This document shows, piece by piece, positions 16,283 to 25,371 of a stretch of DNA of 41,098 bases; position 1 is the first letter of the stretch; each line of letters opens with the position of its first letter. Source of the stretch: Lichenifustis flavocetrariae (lineage in GTDB: Bacteria; Pseudomonadota; Alphaproteobacteria; Rhizobiales; Beijerinckiaceae); assembly GCF_026130545.1 (NCBI RefSeq), contig NZ_JAMOIM010000043.1, positions 1-41,098 on the forward strand, given 5' to 3'. Both the position numbers and the translations under genes were made by a program. The notes below the pieces were generated by a model. That model was given only the letters and a program-made list of their open reading frames with translations, was not told the origin of the DNA and ran no database searches.

Positions 16283-18145
16283 GTGTTCGCTTCTCTCGCC
16301 GCTTGGGCCACCGACGAAAAAGCTGTGCTCAAAGCTCTGGGCTGCTCGCTGGCCATCATCGAATTCGATCCTAGTGGGACCATCCTCACCGCCAACGAGA
16401 ATTTTTGTAAGACCCTGGGTTACGATCTCGCCGAGATCAAAGGTCAGCATCACAGGATCTTTGTCGATCCTGCCGAGGCGAACGGCGGGGGCTACAAGGC
16501 GTTTTGGAGCAAGCTCGCTCGCGGCGAATTCCATGCGTGCGAGTACAAACGCAGCGCTAAAGGCGGTCGCGAAGTCTGGATCCAAGCCTCCTATAACCCC
16601 GTGATGAACGCCAAGGGCGTCGTGAACAAGGTGGTCAAGGTCGCAACCAATATTACGGCCGAGAAACTCAAGAACGCCGAGTTCGAAAGCAAGCTCAACG
16701 CGATCTCTCGTGTGCAAGCCGTCATCGAATTTAGCCCCGGCGGTGAGATCATCACCGCCAATGCGAATTTTCTGGCACTGCTCGGCTACCAGCTCGACGA
16801 GATCAAGGGTCAGCACCATCGGATGTTCGTCGCGCCGAGCGAGGGGCAGTCACCCGACTACGAGGCGTTCTGGCGTAAGCTGAACAGTGGCGAGGCTATC
16901 TCCGCCTCCTTCAAACGCATCGGCAAAGGCGGCAAGGAAGTCTGGATCCAGGCCTCCTACAATCCAATCTTCGACATGAACGGCAAGGTCACCAAGGTGG
17001 TAAAGTTCGCCAATGATATCACCGATCTCACGGAGATCGGTGCGGGCTTGGCCCGATTGGCGGATAACAAGATCGATCAGCGCATCGACAAGGCCTTTTC
17101 GCCAACCTTCGAGAAGCTTCGGGTCGACTTCAATATCGCCCATGACAAGCTGCAACAGGCTCTCCTGCATATTGCCGACGGTACGACGGCCATTCATGCC
17201 GGGGCTCTTCAGATTTCGACCGCAGCCGACGACCTGTCTCACCGAACGGAGCAACAGGCTGCAAGCCTTGAAGAAACCGCAGCGGCGCTCGATCAGATCA
17301 CCGCAACGCTCAAGAAGTCAGCGGATGGGGCCACTCACGCCCGTGATGTCGTGAGCGCGGCCGACCGTGATGCAAAGACCAGCGCCATCGTTGTTCGTCA
17401 GGCGGTCGAAGCCATGGACGCGATCGCAACCTCCGCGCGTCAGATCAGCCAGATCATCGGTGTGATCGACGAGATCGCCTTCCAGACCAATCTCCTGGCG
17501 CTCAATGCCGGCGTCGAGGCGGCACGCGCAGGCGATGCGGGTCGCGGCTTTGCGGTTGTCGCCTCCGAAGTGCGGGCCTTGGCCCAGCGCTCAGCCGAGG
17601 CCGCCAAGGAGATCAAAAGCCTGATCTCAGCATCCTCCACGCAAGTCGACACCGGGGTCAAGCTGGTCGCAGAGACCGGCAAGTCGCTCGACCGCATCCT
17701 GGGCCAGGTCACCGAGATCAACGGCGTCATGGACGAGATCGCCTCAGGCGCCAAGGAACAGTCAGCAGGGCTCGCTGAGGTCAATATCGCGGTCAATCAG
17801 ATGGATCAGGTGACACAGCAGAATGCAGCCATGGTCGAGGAAACCACGGCGGCAAGCCATTCTCTCTCTCAAGAGGCGATGCGACTATCAGGCCTGCTGG
17901 CAGAGTTTCAGATCGGCCGACCAGAAGGCGAACCATCGATCCGGAGCGCGCTTCAGAAGGCTGTACCTCACGCCTTTCGATCGACCGCAACGGGAATGAA
18001 GCCGAGTCGCGACGCTGGACCTGCAAAGAGAGCAGCGAGAGGCATCGCGAGCCGTAGCAACCCACAATCTGCTGCGACGTCCCAGACCAAGGTGGTCAAT
18101 GGCGCCCCGCTCGAAAGCGGCAGTGGCGCATGGGAAGAGTTCTGA
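16283..18145 (+). CDS. Soluble methyl-accepting chemotaxis protein with two PAS domains
   Basis: A 620-residue chemoreceptor with no membrane segment, so it is cytoplasmic. Two tandem PAS domains (about residues 15-130 and 137-252) are near copies of each other: both contain [13 protein letters not shown] and [18 protein letters not shown]-like linker ([24 protein letters not shown]) follows, then the signalling domain with the CheA/CheW-binding hairpin tip [20 protein letters not shown] and [18 protein letters not shown]. The C-terminus GAWEEF resembles the tethering pentapeptide (xWxxF) that recruits CheR or CheB. It starts at GTG with GAAAGG upstream. Aer-2-like PAS receptors often sense redox or heme ligands; the ligand here is unknown. 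cheW follows within 70 bases. Confidence 0.93.
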   Translation: MFASLAAWATDEKAVLKALGCSLAIIEFDPSGTILTANENFCKTLGYDLAEIKGQHHRIFVDPAEANGGGYKAFWSKLARGEFHACEYKRSAKGGREVWIQASYNPVMNAKGVVNKVVKVATNITAEKLKNAEFESKLNAISRVQAVIEFSPGGEIITANANFLALLGYQLDEIKGQHHRMFVAPSEGQSPDYEAFWRKLNSGEAISASFKRIGKGGKEVWIQASYNPIFDMNGKVTKVVKFANDITDLTEIGAGLARLADNKIDQRIDKAFSPTFEKLRVDFNIAHDKLQQALLHIADGTTAIHAGALQISTAADDLSHRTEQQAASLEETAAALDQITATLKKSADGATHARDVVSAADRDAKTSAIVVRQAVEAMDAIATSARQISQIIGVIDEIAFQTNLLALNAGVEAARAGDAGRGFAVVASEVRALAQRSAEAAKEIKSLISASSTQVDTGVKLVAETGKSLDRILGQVTEINGVMDEIASGAKEQSAGLAEVNIAVNQMDQVTQQNAAMVEETTAASHSLSQEAMRLSGLLAEFQIGRPEGEPSIRSALQKAVPHAFRSTATGMKPSRDAGPAKRAARGIASRSNPQSAATSQTKVVNGAPLESGSGAWEEF

Positions 18146-18213
18146 AGGCGAAACCGGTGGTTTGTGAACGGGATTGCGAGCTGCTTCGGTCTTGCAACAA
18201 TGGGCATTGTCTA

Positions 18214-18675
18214 ATGACGTCGAACGCTTCAAAAGAGACAGAACACCGGGAGCTGATCACCTTTCGATTCGACGCCCAGGAATTTTGTGTGGACGTGATG
18301 GTGGTGCGGGAAATCCGGGTGTGGACGCCGGCGACCCCGGTTGCGCATGCTCCGGACTTCATATGCGGCGTCATCAATCTCCGCGGGTCTGTCCTACCCA
18401 TCATCGACTTCGGCGCACGGCTGGGCTTGCAACTCACAACACCCTCATCGCGACATGCGATTCTGGTCGTTGAAATCGGTTCTCAAATCGTCGGCCTGCT
18501 GGTCGAAGGGGTGTCAGAGATCCTCACCGTCCCGCCAAACCTGATCCAGCCTCTCCCAGACGTCGCGTTGCAGAGCGCGAAGGACTTCGTCAGCGGCATT
18601 GTGGCTGTCGAGGTGCGAATGATCAGTCTGATCGCGCTCGAAGCGATCCTGCCACCACTCGCAGAAGCGGCTTAA
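18214..18675 (+). CDS. cheW: CheW-like chemotaxis adaptor
   Basis: A protein of 153 residues with the two-lobed CheW beta fold: ELITFRFDAQEFCVDVMVVREI at the start, the receptor-contact segment APDFICGVINLRGSVLPIIDF, then LVVEIGSQIVGLLVEGVSEIL and a closing VRMISLIALEAIL. CheW couples chemoreceptors to the CheA kinase. The ATG at 18214 gives a normal CheW length; an in-frame start further upstream at 18130 would overlap the receptor stop and add an unrelated N-tail. It is probably cotranscribed with the receptor. No cheA, cheY, cheR or cheB lies in the window, so it must join a system encoded elsewhere. Confidence 0.92.
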   Translation: MTSNASKETEHRELITFRFDAQEFCVDVMVVREIRVWTPATPVAHAPDFICGVINLRGSVLPIIDFGARLGLQLTTPSSRHAILVVEIGSQIVGLLVEGVSEILTVPPNLIQPLPDVALQSAKDFVSGIVAVEVRMISLIALEAILPPLAEAA

Positions 18676-19060
18676 GGCTGGCCCGCGATGATGGGCTGAT
18701 AACGTTCGGCAGCTTCATAAAAGGCTGAAACGTCTCACATTAGGCTCAAAGAGGATCTCTTGTCAGGATTTCGATTATGGCGACATGCTAAACAACTGTG
18801 CACCATCAAACGCAGCTGTCTTGCTTTGGACGGGTGATCAGACGGACTTATAATGCTCCCAAGGCGTGATCCGCTTATCGCCCGGCCGAACCCGCCGCAT
18901 GCGGCTGGATGGAGCCTGGTTGACGAAGTGGCTCCTTGTCGCAAATTGACGACTTCTCCTCTGATGCTGCCCACTTGTCGGAAGAGTTCAAAGTGCCAAA
19001 GACATGCAGGACGAGCAGCGCGCCAAGCACTTAGAACCTCAGAATCATGATTATAGGCCG
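18676..19060. other. Convergent intergenic region between cheW and the beta-propeller gene
   Basis: These 385 bases hold the 3' ends of two convergent genes and no recognisable reading frame. I saw no strong hairpin followed by a T tract on either strand, and no repeat family. Confidence 0.4.
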
Positions 19061-20146
19061 CTAGTTCGGCGCGAAGACATGGATGGTTCCATCTCCGCCG
19101 CCCACTGCACCGACCGGCACGTAGACGTGCCCGTTCGCCTCGCTCGATGTGACGGAATGCGGATTTCCGCCCTTCAGAGGAATGGTCTGGACCAGCTTGT
19201 TAGTCGTCGCGTCGATGACGCCCAATGCGGGGCCGCCGGGATTGTCGCGCGAGCCGGTATAGTACTGATTGTTGCGTGCATTGTAATTGACCATGTCGGC
19301 GCCGCCGATCCCTGCCACCGTAGCCACGACAGCCCCGCTCTCGGCATTCATCACGACAGTTTGGGCCGGTATGGTTTTACCATTTGCGTTGCATCCAAGC
19401 ACAAAATTGCCGTCCGGTCCGAATGCGAGGCCGGCGGGATGGCAACCGTCCACCGGCAGCATTTTGACGAGCTTGCCGGACTTTGGATCAATCACCGCAA
19501 CTGCACCCTTCTTCGGGTCTTTGCCGACCTGTGGGATCGACATGTAGAACATCCCGTCTTCTTTGTTGTAGGCGGGTTGCTCGGCGCCATCGCCCGCGTC
19601 GGCGAAGACAACCTTGCCGATCACCGCATGGTCGGCTTTGGTCGAAGTGACAGTGGCAAAAGGTGGATCCTCGGCATTGTTCACCGCGATGAAGGCTTGA
19701 TCTTTGGGATCGTAGGCCATCTCGTCGACCCGTGTCTTGCCGCCCGAGCTCAAGGCTGCAGTGGTTTTACCGGACGCTGAGTCGATCACCTTTACGGTGC
19801 TATCTCCGTCGCCTGCCCAGATCTCAGGTCCCACCACCAAAACGCCGTCGGGACCTGATGTGTCGTTGTCAACCTTGCCATCCTTCACGACGGCACCGAC
19901 GAAGCTTCCGACACGGCCCACATAGGCATCCTTGGAGGTGTCGAAGATGTCGATGGCCTTGTTGGATCGGTCTGCCAGATAGTAGAGGCCGGTCGTTGGA
20001 TCGATGTAGCTTATATCGAAGTTCGAAAGCTTGGTTCCCGGGACGTCGATCGTCCCGATTTGTTTAAGCTCCGTCGCGTGGGCGACGCCCGCCAGTCCAA
20101 TCGCTGCGCCGGCCAGCAAGGCGAGCCGCATTGTCCGATCTATCAT
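19061..20146 (-). CDS. Secreted YncE-like beta-propeller protein
   Basis: A 361-residue protein with a Sec signal peptide (MRLALLAGAAIGLAGVAHA) and a repeating blade pattern: DISYIDPTTGLYYLADRSNKAIDIFD, MAYDPKDQAFIAVNNA, FGPDGNFVLGCNANGKT, VNYNARNNQYYTGSRDN, SSEANGHVYVPVG. This matches YncE/surface-layer-type seven-blade propellers. It is periplasmic. A GGGAGG ribosome-binding site lies just upstream of the ATG at 20146. Two Cys residues (DGCHPAG, VLGCNANG) could form a disulfide. The function is unknown; the family binds ligands or serves as a scaffold. It lies at the distal end of a minus-strand set next to the malonate operon, so a link to that pathway is possible but unproven. Confidence 0.85.
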   Translation of the reverse strand: MIDRTMRLALLAGAAIGLAGVAHATELKQIGTIDVPGTKLSNFDISYIDPTTGLYYLADRSNKAIDIFDTSKDAYVGRVGSFVGAVVKDGKVDNDTSGPDGVLVVGPEIWAGDGDSTVKVIDSASGKTTAALSSGGKTRVDEMAYDPKDQAFIAVNNAEDPPFATVTSTKADHAVIGKVVFADAGDGAEQPAYNKEDGMFYMSIPQVGKDPKKGAVAVIDPKSGKLVKMLPVDGCHPAGLAFGPDGNFVLGCNANGKTIPAQTVVMNAESGAVVATVAGIGGADMVNYNARNNQYYTGSRDNPGGPALGVIDATTNKLVQTIPLKGGNPHSVTSSEANGHVYVPVGAVGGGDGTIHVFAPN

Positions 20147-20201
20147 CTAGTCCTCCCTTAGTTGCGTTTGTTGTAAAAGTTGCGACGGCACAGCCCCGCC
20201 G

Positions 20202-20522
20202 CTAACGCGGTATATCGAACCCGTTGGCTTTGAACGCAGCCTGAACCGGTCCACTGGGCTGCGTATCGAGAAGACGACGAGCGGCTTCTGGATGGGTAGA
20301 ATGCGCGGCAAGCGCACCCGAATAGGTGGTCTTCAACTGCGCTGCGTCGGGCAGCGGAGCGAGCAACAGCCCCTTTACAGGCGCCGCTTCGCTGATCTGG
20401 CCAAGGCCGAGTGCTACTTCGTGCCGAGCGACGGCCTCCATGGCGAGCTTGGCCCGATCGGTTCCTAGCCGCGACCCTTTCGGATCCTGCAAGGCGAGGG
20501 TGCATGAGGGTAATCCTGCCTT
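20202..20522 (-). pseudogene. Periplasmic substrate-binding protein (molybdate-binding-like), C-terminal fragment
   Basis: The frame encodes LQDPKGSRLGTDRAKLAMEAV, then EVALGLGQISEAAPVKGLLLAPLPDAAQLKTTYSGAL and HPEAARRLLDTQ. This is the C-terminal lobe of the ModA-like / type 2 periplasmic binding proteins. The N-terminal lobe and signal peptide are gone: upstream in the same frame is only the GntR gene, whose stop at 20523-20525 precedes the fragment immediately. The remnant is out of place between a regulator and a propeller gene, and no ABC permease or ATPase is nearby. It could be a deletion junction. Confidence 0.65.
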
Positions 20523-21206
20523 TCAGGAGCCGGCGTGTTCGGCAATGTAGCGGCCCAGCGCGCTGGCCGCGTTCAGCATGTGTGCGCGCATCCGTCGCGC
20601 CGCGAGATCGCCATCGCCCTCCGCCATGGCGGCCAAGATGCCAGCGTGCTCGGCGCGCGATGAGTGGATCCGGTTGGATTGCATGAGCTGCGTCCGACGA
20701 AAGGCGCTTAAACGTGTGCGGATCGCGAGGACTTGCTCGGCCATGAAGCCATTGTGAGTGGCCGCGTAGATCGACTCGTGAAAGTTCCGGTTGAAGGCAT
20801 CGTAAGCGTCAACGTCCTGAGCCTCCACCATCGCCAGCGAGGCATCATGCAGGTCGAGCAGGTGGCTGCGCTCAAGCGGAGTGATCCGAAAGGTGGCAAG
20901 GCGCACGCACATGGCCTCGACCTCGGCCGTGGTCTCGAACATGTCCATGACGCCCTCGGGCGTGAGCCGCGTAACCACGACGCCACGCCGTGGCCGCATG
21001 TCGACGAGGCCACTTGCTGCAAGCTGGCGTAGCGCTTCGCGCACCGGTGTGCGGGAGGCGCCGAAGCGGTCGGCGAGTTGCTGCTCGTCGAGCGCGGTTC
21101 CGGCTGCGAGACGGCCCGAGGCGATCTCATCGGCGAGCGCGTTTCGAATTTGCCCCGACAGAAGAACGCCATCGTCGATGATGTGCCCAGGGCGCTGGTG
21201 GTTCAT
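20523..21206 (-). CDS. GntR-family transcriptional regulator with FCD ligand domain
   Basis: A 227-residue regulator. Residues 15-80 form the winged helix (IRNALADEIASGRLAAGT, LADRFGASRTPVREALRQL, GLVDMRPRRGVVV). Residues ~95-220 form an FCD all-helical effector domain with the metal-binding set suggested by D..FH (FNRNFHESIY) and the later H residues (SSRAEHAGIL, RMRAHML). FCD regulators bind carboxylic acids, often through a metal ion. In Acinetobacter the malonate decarboxylase operon is repressed by MdcY, a GntR-family protein. This gene lies near mdc and could play the same part, but no operator was confirmed. It is on the strand opposite to mdc, with the MFS gene and a propeller-like gene between. 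Confidence 0.88.
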   Translation of the reverse strand: MNHQRPGHIIDDGVLLSGQIRNALADEIASGRLAAGTALDEQQLADRFGASRTPVREALRQLAASGLVDMRPRRGVVVTRLTPEGVMDMFETTAEVEAMCVRLATFRITPLERSHLLDLHDASLAMVEAQDVDAYDAFNRNFHESIYAATHNGFMAEQVLAIRTRLSAFRRTQLMQSNRIHSSRAEHAGILAAMAEGDGDLAARRMRAHMLNAASALGRYIAEHAGS

Positions 21207-21212
21207 CCTCGG

Positions 21213-21767
21213 TCAAGATTTGTCATTATGGCAGGGGAATAGGGCTGGTTGCCGACCCCAGTCACCGGGGCAATAAGGACTTTCTGCAGGAGATCCACAA
21301 TTCAGAATGGCTTCGATCGCAACGATTGTGTCGTTGTTGGATAGACCGAGCGCTTTCTTAACATAAAGCACAGTCACAGCACCAGGGTAGCCGTGCGGCA
21401 TTCCCGATTCTACGTCAACTGGACGAGAGATCCCGGCATGGTCAACCACATAGGCCTTCCCGCCGGCCGAGATGACAATGTTGTTGGATAGAGCGTCACC
21501 TGGCACATGGTTGACGCCAATGTATTTTGCATCCAAGCGCGAGGGGTCAATCGCGGGAACATCGGGCGTGATACGTATCCGACTGATGATCGCCTTCTGG
21601 GTCCCATCATTGGCAGGGTCAAGCGCCTTTGCAATGTCGATTACGATGACACGGGGATCGCGGCGTCCCGTAACTCGCGCAAAGGGGCCATCCGCGCAGG
21701 CCATGCTAGAGGATAGCACTGCTGTTCCCGTTACCAGGATCTGAATCAAGCGCATCATCACGATCAT
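21213..21767 (-). CDS. Secreted protein, probably truncated propeller-like N-terminal part
   Basis: Up to 184 residues. A signal peptide (MMRLIQILVTGTAVLSSSMACA) is followed by RVIVIDIAKALDPANDGTQKAI, VNHVPGDALSNNIVISAGGKAYVVDHAG and GAVTVLYVKKAL. These look like the first blades of a YncE/lactonase-type propeller, whose members are usually much longer. The reading ends soon after VAIEAI with a Cys-rich tail (LNCGSPAESPYCPGDWG), consistent with a truncated gene or frameshift. A GAGGAGG site lies so close to the first ATG (2 bases) that one of the ATG codons at 21755-21758 may be the real start. It ends 6 bases before the GntR gene start. Function unknown. Confidence 0.6.
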   Translation of the reverse strand: MIVMMRLIQILVTGTAVLSSSMACADGPFARVTGRRDPRVIVIDIAKALDPANDGTQKAIISRIRITPDVPAIDPSRLDAKYIGVNHVPGDALSNNIVISAGGKAYVVDHAGISRPVDVESGMPHGYPGAVTVLYVKKALGLSNNDTIVAIEAILNCGSPAESPYCPGDWGRQPALFPCHNDKS

Positions 21768-21841
21768 CTCCTCCTCTAGATCTTGTTATCTGAGAACCTG
21801 CGCCAGGGACCGCCAAGCGAATGGCTGCACCGGCACACTTA

Positions 21842-23164
21842 TCATCCTGGCAGAACTTGGCCTCTGGTCTCGGTTGCAAAGGGGATGATTAGCAGCCCAA
21901 GCCCGAACGCGATGGCCGTCAAGGCGACCGGGGTACCAAGCGTGCCCATCCCGTGCACCGCGATACCGAGCCCAAAATTGACACCCGCGCCGATAAAGCG
22001 GCCAATCGAGGTACAGAACGCGAAGGCCGTGGCACGGACCTGCGTGCCGAACAGCTCGGGCAGCCACAGACTGAACATGGCGAAGTTGGCGCCAGAGAAT
22101 CCGAGGAAGAACAAGATCGTCATGAATGTCGGCAAAGCGCGATCGGCAGGCAGATAGAACGCCCAGCCGAAGGCGAGCATTATGCACACCATCATGCCTG
22201 CAAAGTAGAGCGCCAGCGTCGGTCGGCGGCCAATCCGTTCAGCGAGCAAGGGAAGGACGAGGCAGCCCACAACCGTGCCGATGGAGAGCAGGCCGGTGCC
22301 ATAGGAGGCCATGCGCACGGCGTCGGCCTGCTGGTAACCACTGTTCTTAGCAAGCGTGATGATCGCGGTGGGTTCGTAAACACTGCCCGCCCAGAGCCCA
22401 ATGATGGCCACAGTCAGTAGCGCCGACATGACGAGGGTGCGTCTTCCATAGGGTGGCGCGAAGATCTGGCGCAATGGGCTGACCTGCCGAGTAACGTGGG
22501 CCTGAACCCGCTCCCAGCGCTCCGGCTCCTTAACCTTCATCAACGTTGCGATTGATACGATCACCGGCGCGAGGCCGCACAAGAACATGGCCCGCCAGCC
22601 GAAGGTGGCCCCGACTGTTGCATTGAGCGCTGCGGCAACGAAGAAGCCAAAATAATACCCGCTTTGAAGGTATCCGGCGCCCATCTTGCGCCTGTCCTCA
22701 GGCCAGGCCTCGGCAACATAGGTGCCAGCCATTGCCCATTCGCCGCCGATGCCGATGCCGGCGAGTAGGCGGAAGATGGCAAGCTCGTAGACGTTTTGCG
22801 ACAGGGCGGCGGCGCCCGTGAACACCGAGTAGATCAGCACCGTGGCCGCCAACGTCCGCGTGCGGCCGAAGCGGTCACCGATTGGACCCCAAATGAAAGA
22901 CAAGCCCCATCCCACCAGGAACAGCGCGAACAAGATGGACCCAGCATAGCCCACGTTGCCCGGCGTCGCCTCGATGCCCGAATGTGGGAGCAGTTCCGTC
23001 AAAGCCGGACCGAGCACCAGCGCATAGATCACGGAGTCCATCCCATCCAAGAGCCAGCCGGCCCAGGCAGCCCAGAATCCGAAGATCTGCTGACGGTTGA
23101 GTGGCGTGCGTACGCGCCCATTGAAATGGCCTGCAGCCGCCTTGGTGGCGTCGAGCCTCGACAT
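21842..23164 (-). CDS. Major facilitator superfamily transporter
   Basis: About 440 residues with 12 predicted membrane helices. The MFS signature in loop 2-3 is GPIGDRFGRTRT, the second half has the equivalent LAERIGRRPTL, and TM4-TM5 carries RLLAGIGIGGEWAMAGTYVAE. TM1 contains GWLLDGMDSVIYALVLGP, as in the aromatic-acid and sialate/metabolite:H+ symporter families (D-x-x-D-type motif). The start at 23164 (MSRLDATK) has GGGAGG about 6 bases upstream; a longer frame to 23260 lacks such a site. It is divergent from mdcA, with 230 bases between. No mdcF or mdcLM carrier gene is present, so it is the best candidate for malonate uptake. That is inferred from position only. Confidence 0.87.
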   Translation of the reverse strand: MSRLDATKAAAGHFNGRVRTPLNRQQIFGFWAAWAGWLLDGMDSVIYALVLGPALTELLPHSGIEATPGNVGYAGSILFALFLVGWGLSFIWGPIGDRFGRTRTLAATVLIYSVFTGAAALSQNVYELAIFRLLAGIGIGGEWAMAGTYVAEAWPEDRRKMGAGYLQSGYYFGFFVAAALNATVGATFGWRAMFLCGLAPVIVSIATLMKVKEPERWERVQAHVTRQVSPLRQIFAPPYGRRTLVMSALLTVAIIGLWAGSVYEPTAIITLAKNSGYQQADAVRMASYGTGLLSIGTVVGCLVLPLLAERIGRRPTLALYFAGMMVCIMLAFGWAFYLPADRALPTFMTILFFLGFSGANFAMFSLWLPELFGTQVRATAFAFCTSIGRFIGAGVNFGLGIAVHGMGTLGTPVALTAIAFGLGLLIIPFATETRGQVLPG

Positions 23165-23355
23165 TGTCCCTCCCCTGTCGTTCCGTGCCCTCGGCATTAA
23201 CGCCAAGGCCCGGTCGCACGCTCTTGTGGCGGCTAACTTCAGTATGCACGCGCCTCGCAAACTAGCAACTGTGTATCCAAAGACGCAGAATTAGGCCTTT
23301 CAGTTATGCGGAATGGGATTGATCTAGCCGCGTAGGCGTTGGATGGTACGGGGCG

Positions 23356-23372
23356 GCAGCGTCAGCCGCTGC
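23356..23372. promoter_or_regulatory. Inverted repeat in the mdcA leader
   Basis: GCAGCG-TCAGC-CGCTGC forms a 6-bp dyad with a 5-base spacer, ending 22 bases before the mdcA ATG in the shared mdcA/MFS control region. It could be a repressor operator or a leader hairpin. I did not find the ATTGTATACAAT-type MdcY site known from Acinetobacter. Support is structural only. Confidence 0.3.
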
Positions 23373-23394
23373 GTTAATAAACGGCGGGGCGGCA

Positions 23395-25041
23395 ATGACC
23401 GACTGGACACGGGAGAGAGAGGCCCGGGATGCGCGCATTGCCGCTGGCAGAGCTTTTGCGGACGGTAAGGTGGTGGCGAGGGAGTCTGCCAAGGCGCTGC
23501 TCGAAGTGATTATCAGACCCGGCGACCGGGTTTGTCTTGAGGGCGACAATCAGAAACAGGCCGACCTGCTGGCAGAGGCGCTGGCCCGCGTCGATCCGGA
23601 TAAGGTGCACGATCTCCACATGGTGCAGTCCGGGATCGTGCTGCCGGCGCATCTCGACGTGTTCGATCGCAAAATCGCGCGCCGGCTCGACTACGCCTAT
23701 TCCGGTCCACAGGCGGGTCGAATCGCCAAGATGCTGTTCGGTGGACAGATCGCCCTCGGCGCGGTCCACACCTACCTCGAACTCTTCGCACGCTATTTTG
23801 TCGACCTAACCCCGCAGGTCGCGCTGATCGCTGCAGTGAGTGCCGACCGAGAAGGCAACCTCTATACGGGGCCGAACACCGAAGATACGCCAACAGTCGT
23901 CGAGGCCACGACTTTCAAGAACGGCTTAGTCGTGGCGCAGGTCAACGAGATCGTCGACCGCGTGCCGCGGGTCGATATCCCCGGCGACCGCGTGCACTTT
24001 GTAGTTGATGCCCGCAAGCCGTTCTACGTCGAGCCGCTGTTCACGCGCGATCCCGGCGCCATCACCGAGACCCAGATTCTGACCGCGATGCTGGCAATTC
24101 GCGGGATTTACGCCGAATACGGCGTCCAGAGGCTTAACCACGGCATCGGATTCAACACAGCAGCGATCGAGCTGCTACTGCCTACCTATGGTGAGCGCTT
24201 AGGACTTAAAGGTAAGATCGCCACGCGTTGGGCTTTGAACCCACATCCCACCTTGATCCCGGCGATCGAATCGGGCTGGGTCCAGCAAATCCATTGCTTT
24301 GGCTCCGAAGTGGGCATGGACGACTATATTCGAGCTCGTTCCGATATCTTCTTTACCGGCCCCGACGGCTCGCTGCGTTCGAACCGCGCCTTCTGCCAAA
24401 CGGCCGGCCTTTATGCCTGTGACATGTTCATCGGCTCGACTCTCCAGATCGACTTGGAGGGTCATTCCTCCACTGTCACGACTTCGCGCATCGCCGGCTT
24501 TGGCGGCGCTCCCAACATGGGAAGCGACGCGCGCGGGCGTCGGCACCCCTCGGCTGCATGGCTGCAGGCCGGGCGGGAAGCCGATCCCGACAGGGCGCCG
24601 GCCTTGCGGCGCGGCCGCAAGCTGGTGGTGCAGATTGGCGAGACCTTCGGCGAGAAAAACGTACCGTTGTTCGTCGAGCAGCTCGACGCGCTGGCGCTGG
24701 CCGAAAAGCTCGATCTCGACCTCGCCCCGGTCATGGTCTACGCCGACGACGTGACACACATCGTCACTGAGGAAGGCATCGCCAACCTGCTACTATGCCG
24801 GAGCCGCGACGAGCGCGAGCAGGCGATCCGTGGTGTCGCTGGCTACACCGACGTCGGCCGTGGACGCGATGCCGGAATGGTGCGCCGCCTGCGCGAGCGC
24901 GGGGTTATTCGTCGGCCCGAGGACCTCGACATCGATCCGCTCGACGCGGACCGGAGCATGCTGGCCGCTCGGTCCATCAAAGAGCTGGTTCAATGGTCGG
25001 GCGGGCTCTATCGTCCGCCTTCGCAGTTCCGCAACTGGTAA
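23395..25041 (+). CDS. mdcA: Malonate decarboxylase alpha subunit (acetyl-ACP:malonate ACP transferase)
   Basis: A 548-residue protein matching MdcA along its length: VCLEGDNQKQADLLAEAL, HDLHMVQSGIVLPAHLDVFD, RLDYAYSGPQAGRIA, NPHPTLIPAIESGWV, CFGSEVGMDDYI and the C-terminal TRIAGFGGAPNMG-like CoA-transferase-type segment. MdcA exchanges the acetyl group on the carrier protein MdcC for malonate, releasing acetate and forming malonyl-MdcC, the substrate for decarboxylation by MdcD-MdcE. It is cytoplasmic. This is the first gene of the seven-gene operon; mdcC begins 12 bases after its stop. The ribosome-binding site (CGGGGCGG) is weak. Confidence 0.96.
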   Translation: MTDWTREREARDARIAAGRAFADGKVVARESAKALLEVIIRPGDRVCLEGDNQKQADLLAEALARVDPDKVHDLHMVQSGIVLPAHLDVFDRKIARRLDYAYSGPQAGRIAKMLFGGQIALGAVHTYLELFARYFVDLTPQVALIAAVSADREGNLYTGPNTEDTPTVVEATTFKNGLVVAQVNEIVDRVPRVDIPGDRVHFVVDARKPFYVEPLFTRDPGAITETQILTAMLAIRGIYAEYGVQRLNHGIGFNTAAIELLLPTYGERLGLKGKIATRWALNPHPTLIPAIESGWVQQIHCFGSEVGMDDYIRARSDIFFTGPDGSLRSNRAFCQTAGLYACDMFIGSTLQIDLEGHSSTVTTSRIAGFGGAPNMGSDARGRRHPSAAWLQAGREADPDRAPALRRGRKLVVQIGETFGEKNVPLFVEQLDALALAEKLDLDLAPVMVYADDVTHIVTEEGIANLLLCRSRDEREQAIRGVAGYTDVGRGRDAGMVRRLRERGVIRRPEDLDIDPLDADRSMLAARSIKELVQWSGGLYRPPSQFRNW

Positions 25042-25053
25042 GGGAGAAGCCGC

Positions 25054-25371
25054 ATGGAGCGCTTGAGCTTTTTGCACAAGGCCGAGCGGCGCGCGGGGGG
25101 CCGCAGACCGATGGCGATCGTCGGTGTGGTGGCCTCCGGTAATCTCGAAGTATTGGTCGAGCGCGTGCTGCCAAGCACCGAGTGCGTCGTCGAAATCGCC
25201 ACCACCGCGCACGGTTTTGGGGAAGTCTGGAGGGCTGTTGTCGCCGACTTCGTCGAGCGACGTTCGCCCGGCGGCCTGAAATTCTCGATCAACGACGGCG
25301 GGGCACGTCCTGACACCGTGGCGCTGCGGCTCGCGCAAGGCGCCCGGACCATCGAGATTGACACGTTGTGA
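25054..25371 (+). CDS. mdcC: Malonate decarboxylase acyl carrier protein (delta subunit)
   Basis: A 105-residue carrier protein, the normal MdcC size. The segment GVVASGNLEVLVE matches the conserved GSGDxEVL motif, and Ser28 is the expected attachment site of the 2'-(5''-phosphoribosyl)-3'-dephospho-CoA prosthetic group (Ser25 in Klebsiella). The C-terminal SINDGGARPDTVALRLAQG corresponds to IHDFGATPGVxRLRxEQ. The carrier holds acetyl and malonyl groups as thioesters during catalysis. It has GGGAG about 9 bases upstream of the ATG and ends in a GTGA overlap with mdcD. MdcG attaches the cofactor and MdcH primes it with malonate; both are encoded downstream. Confidence 0.93.
   Translation: MERLSFLHKAERRAGGRRPMAIVGVVASGNLEVLVERVLPSTECVVEIATTAHGFGEVWRAVVADFVERRSPGGLKFSINDGGARPDTVALRLAQGARTIEIDTL

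Noticed and set aside
23165-23394. Search for an Acinetobacter-type MdcY operator (ATTGTATACAAT)
   Set aside because: No match was seen in the mdcA/MFS gap. Only the short GCAGCG dyad was noted.
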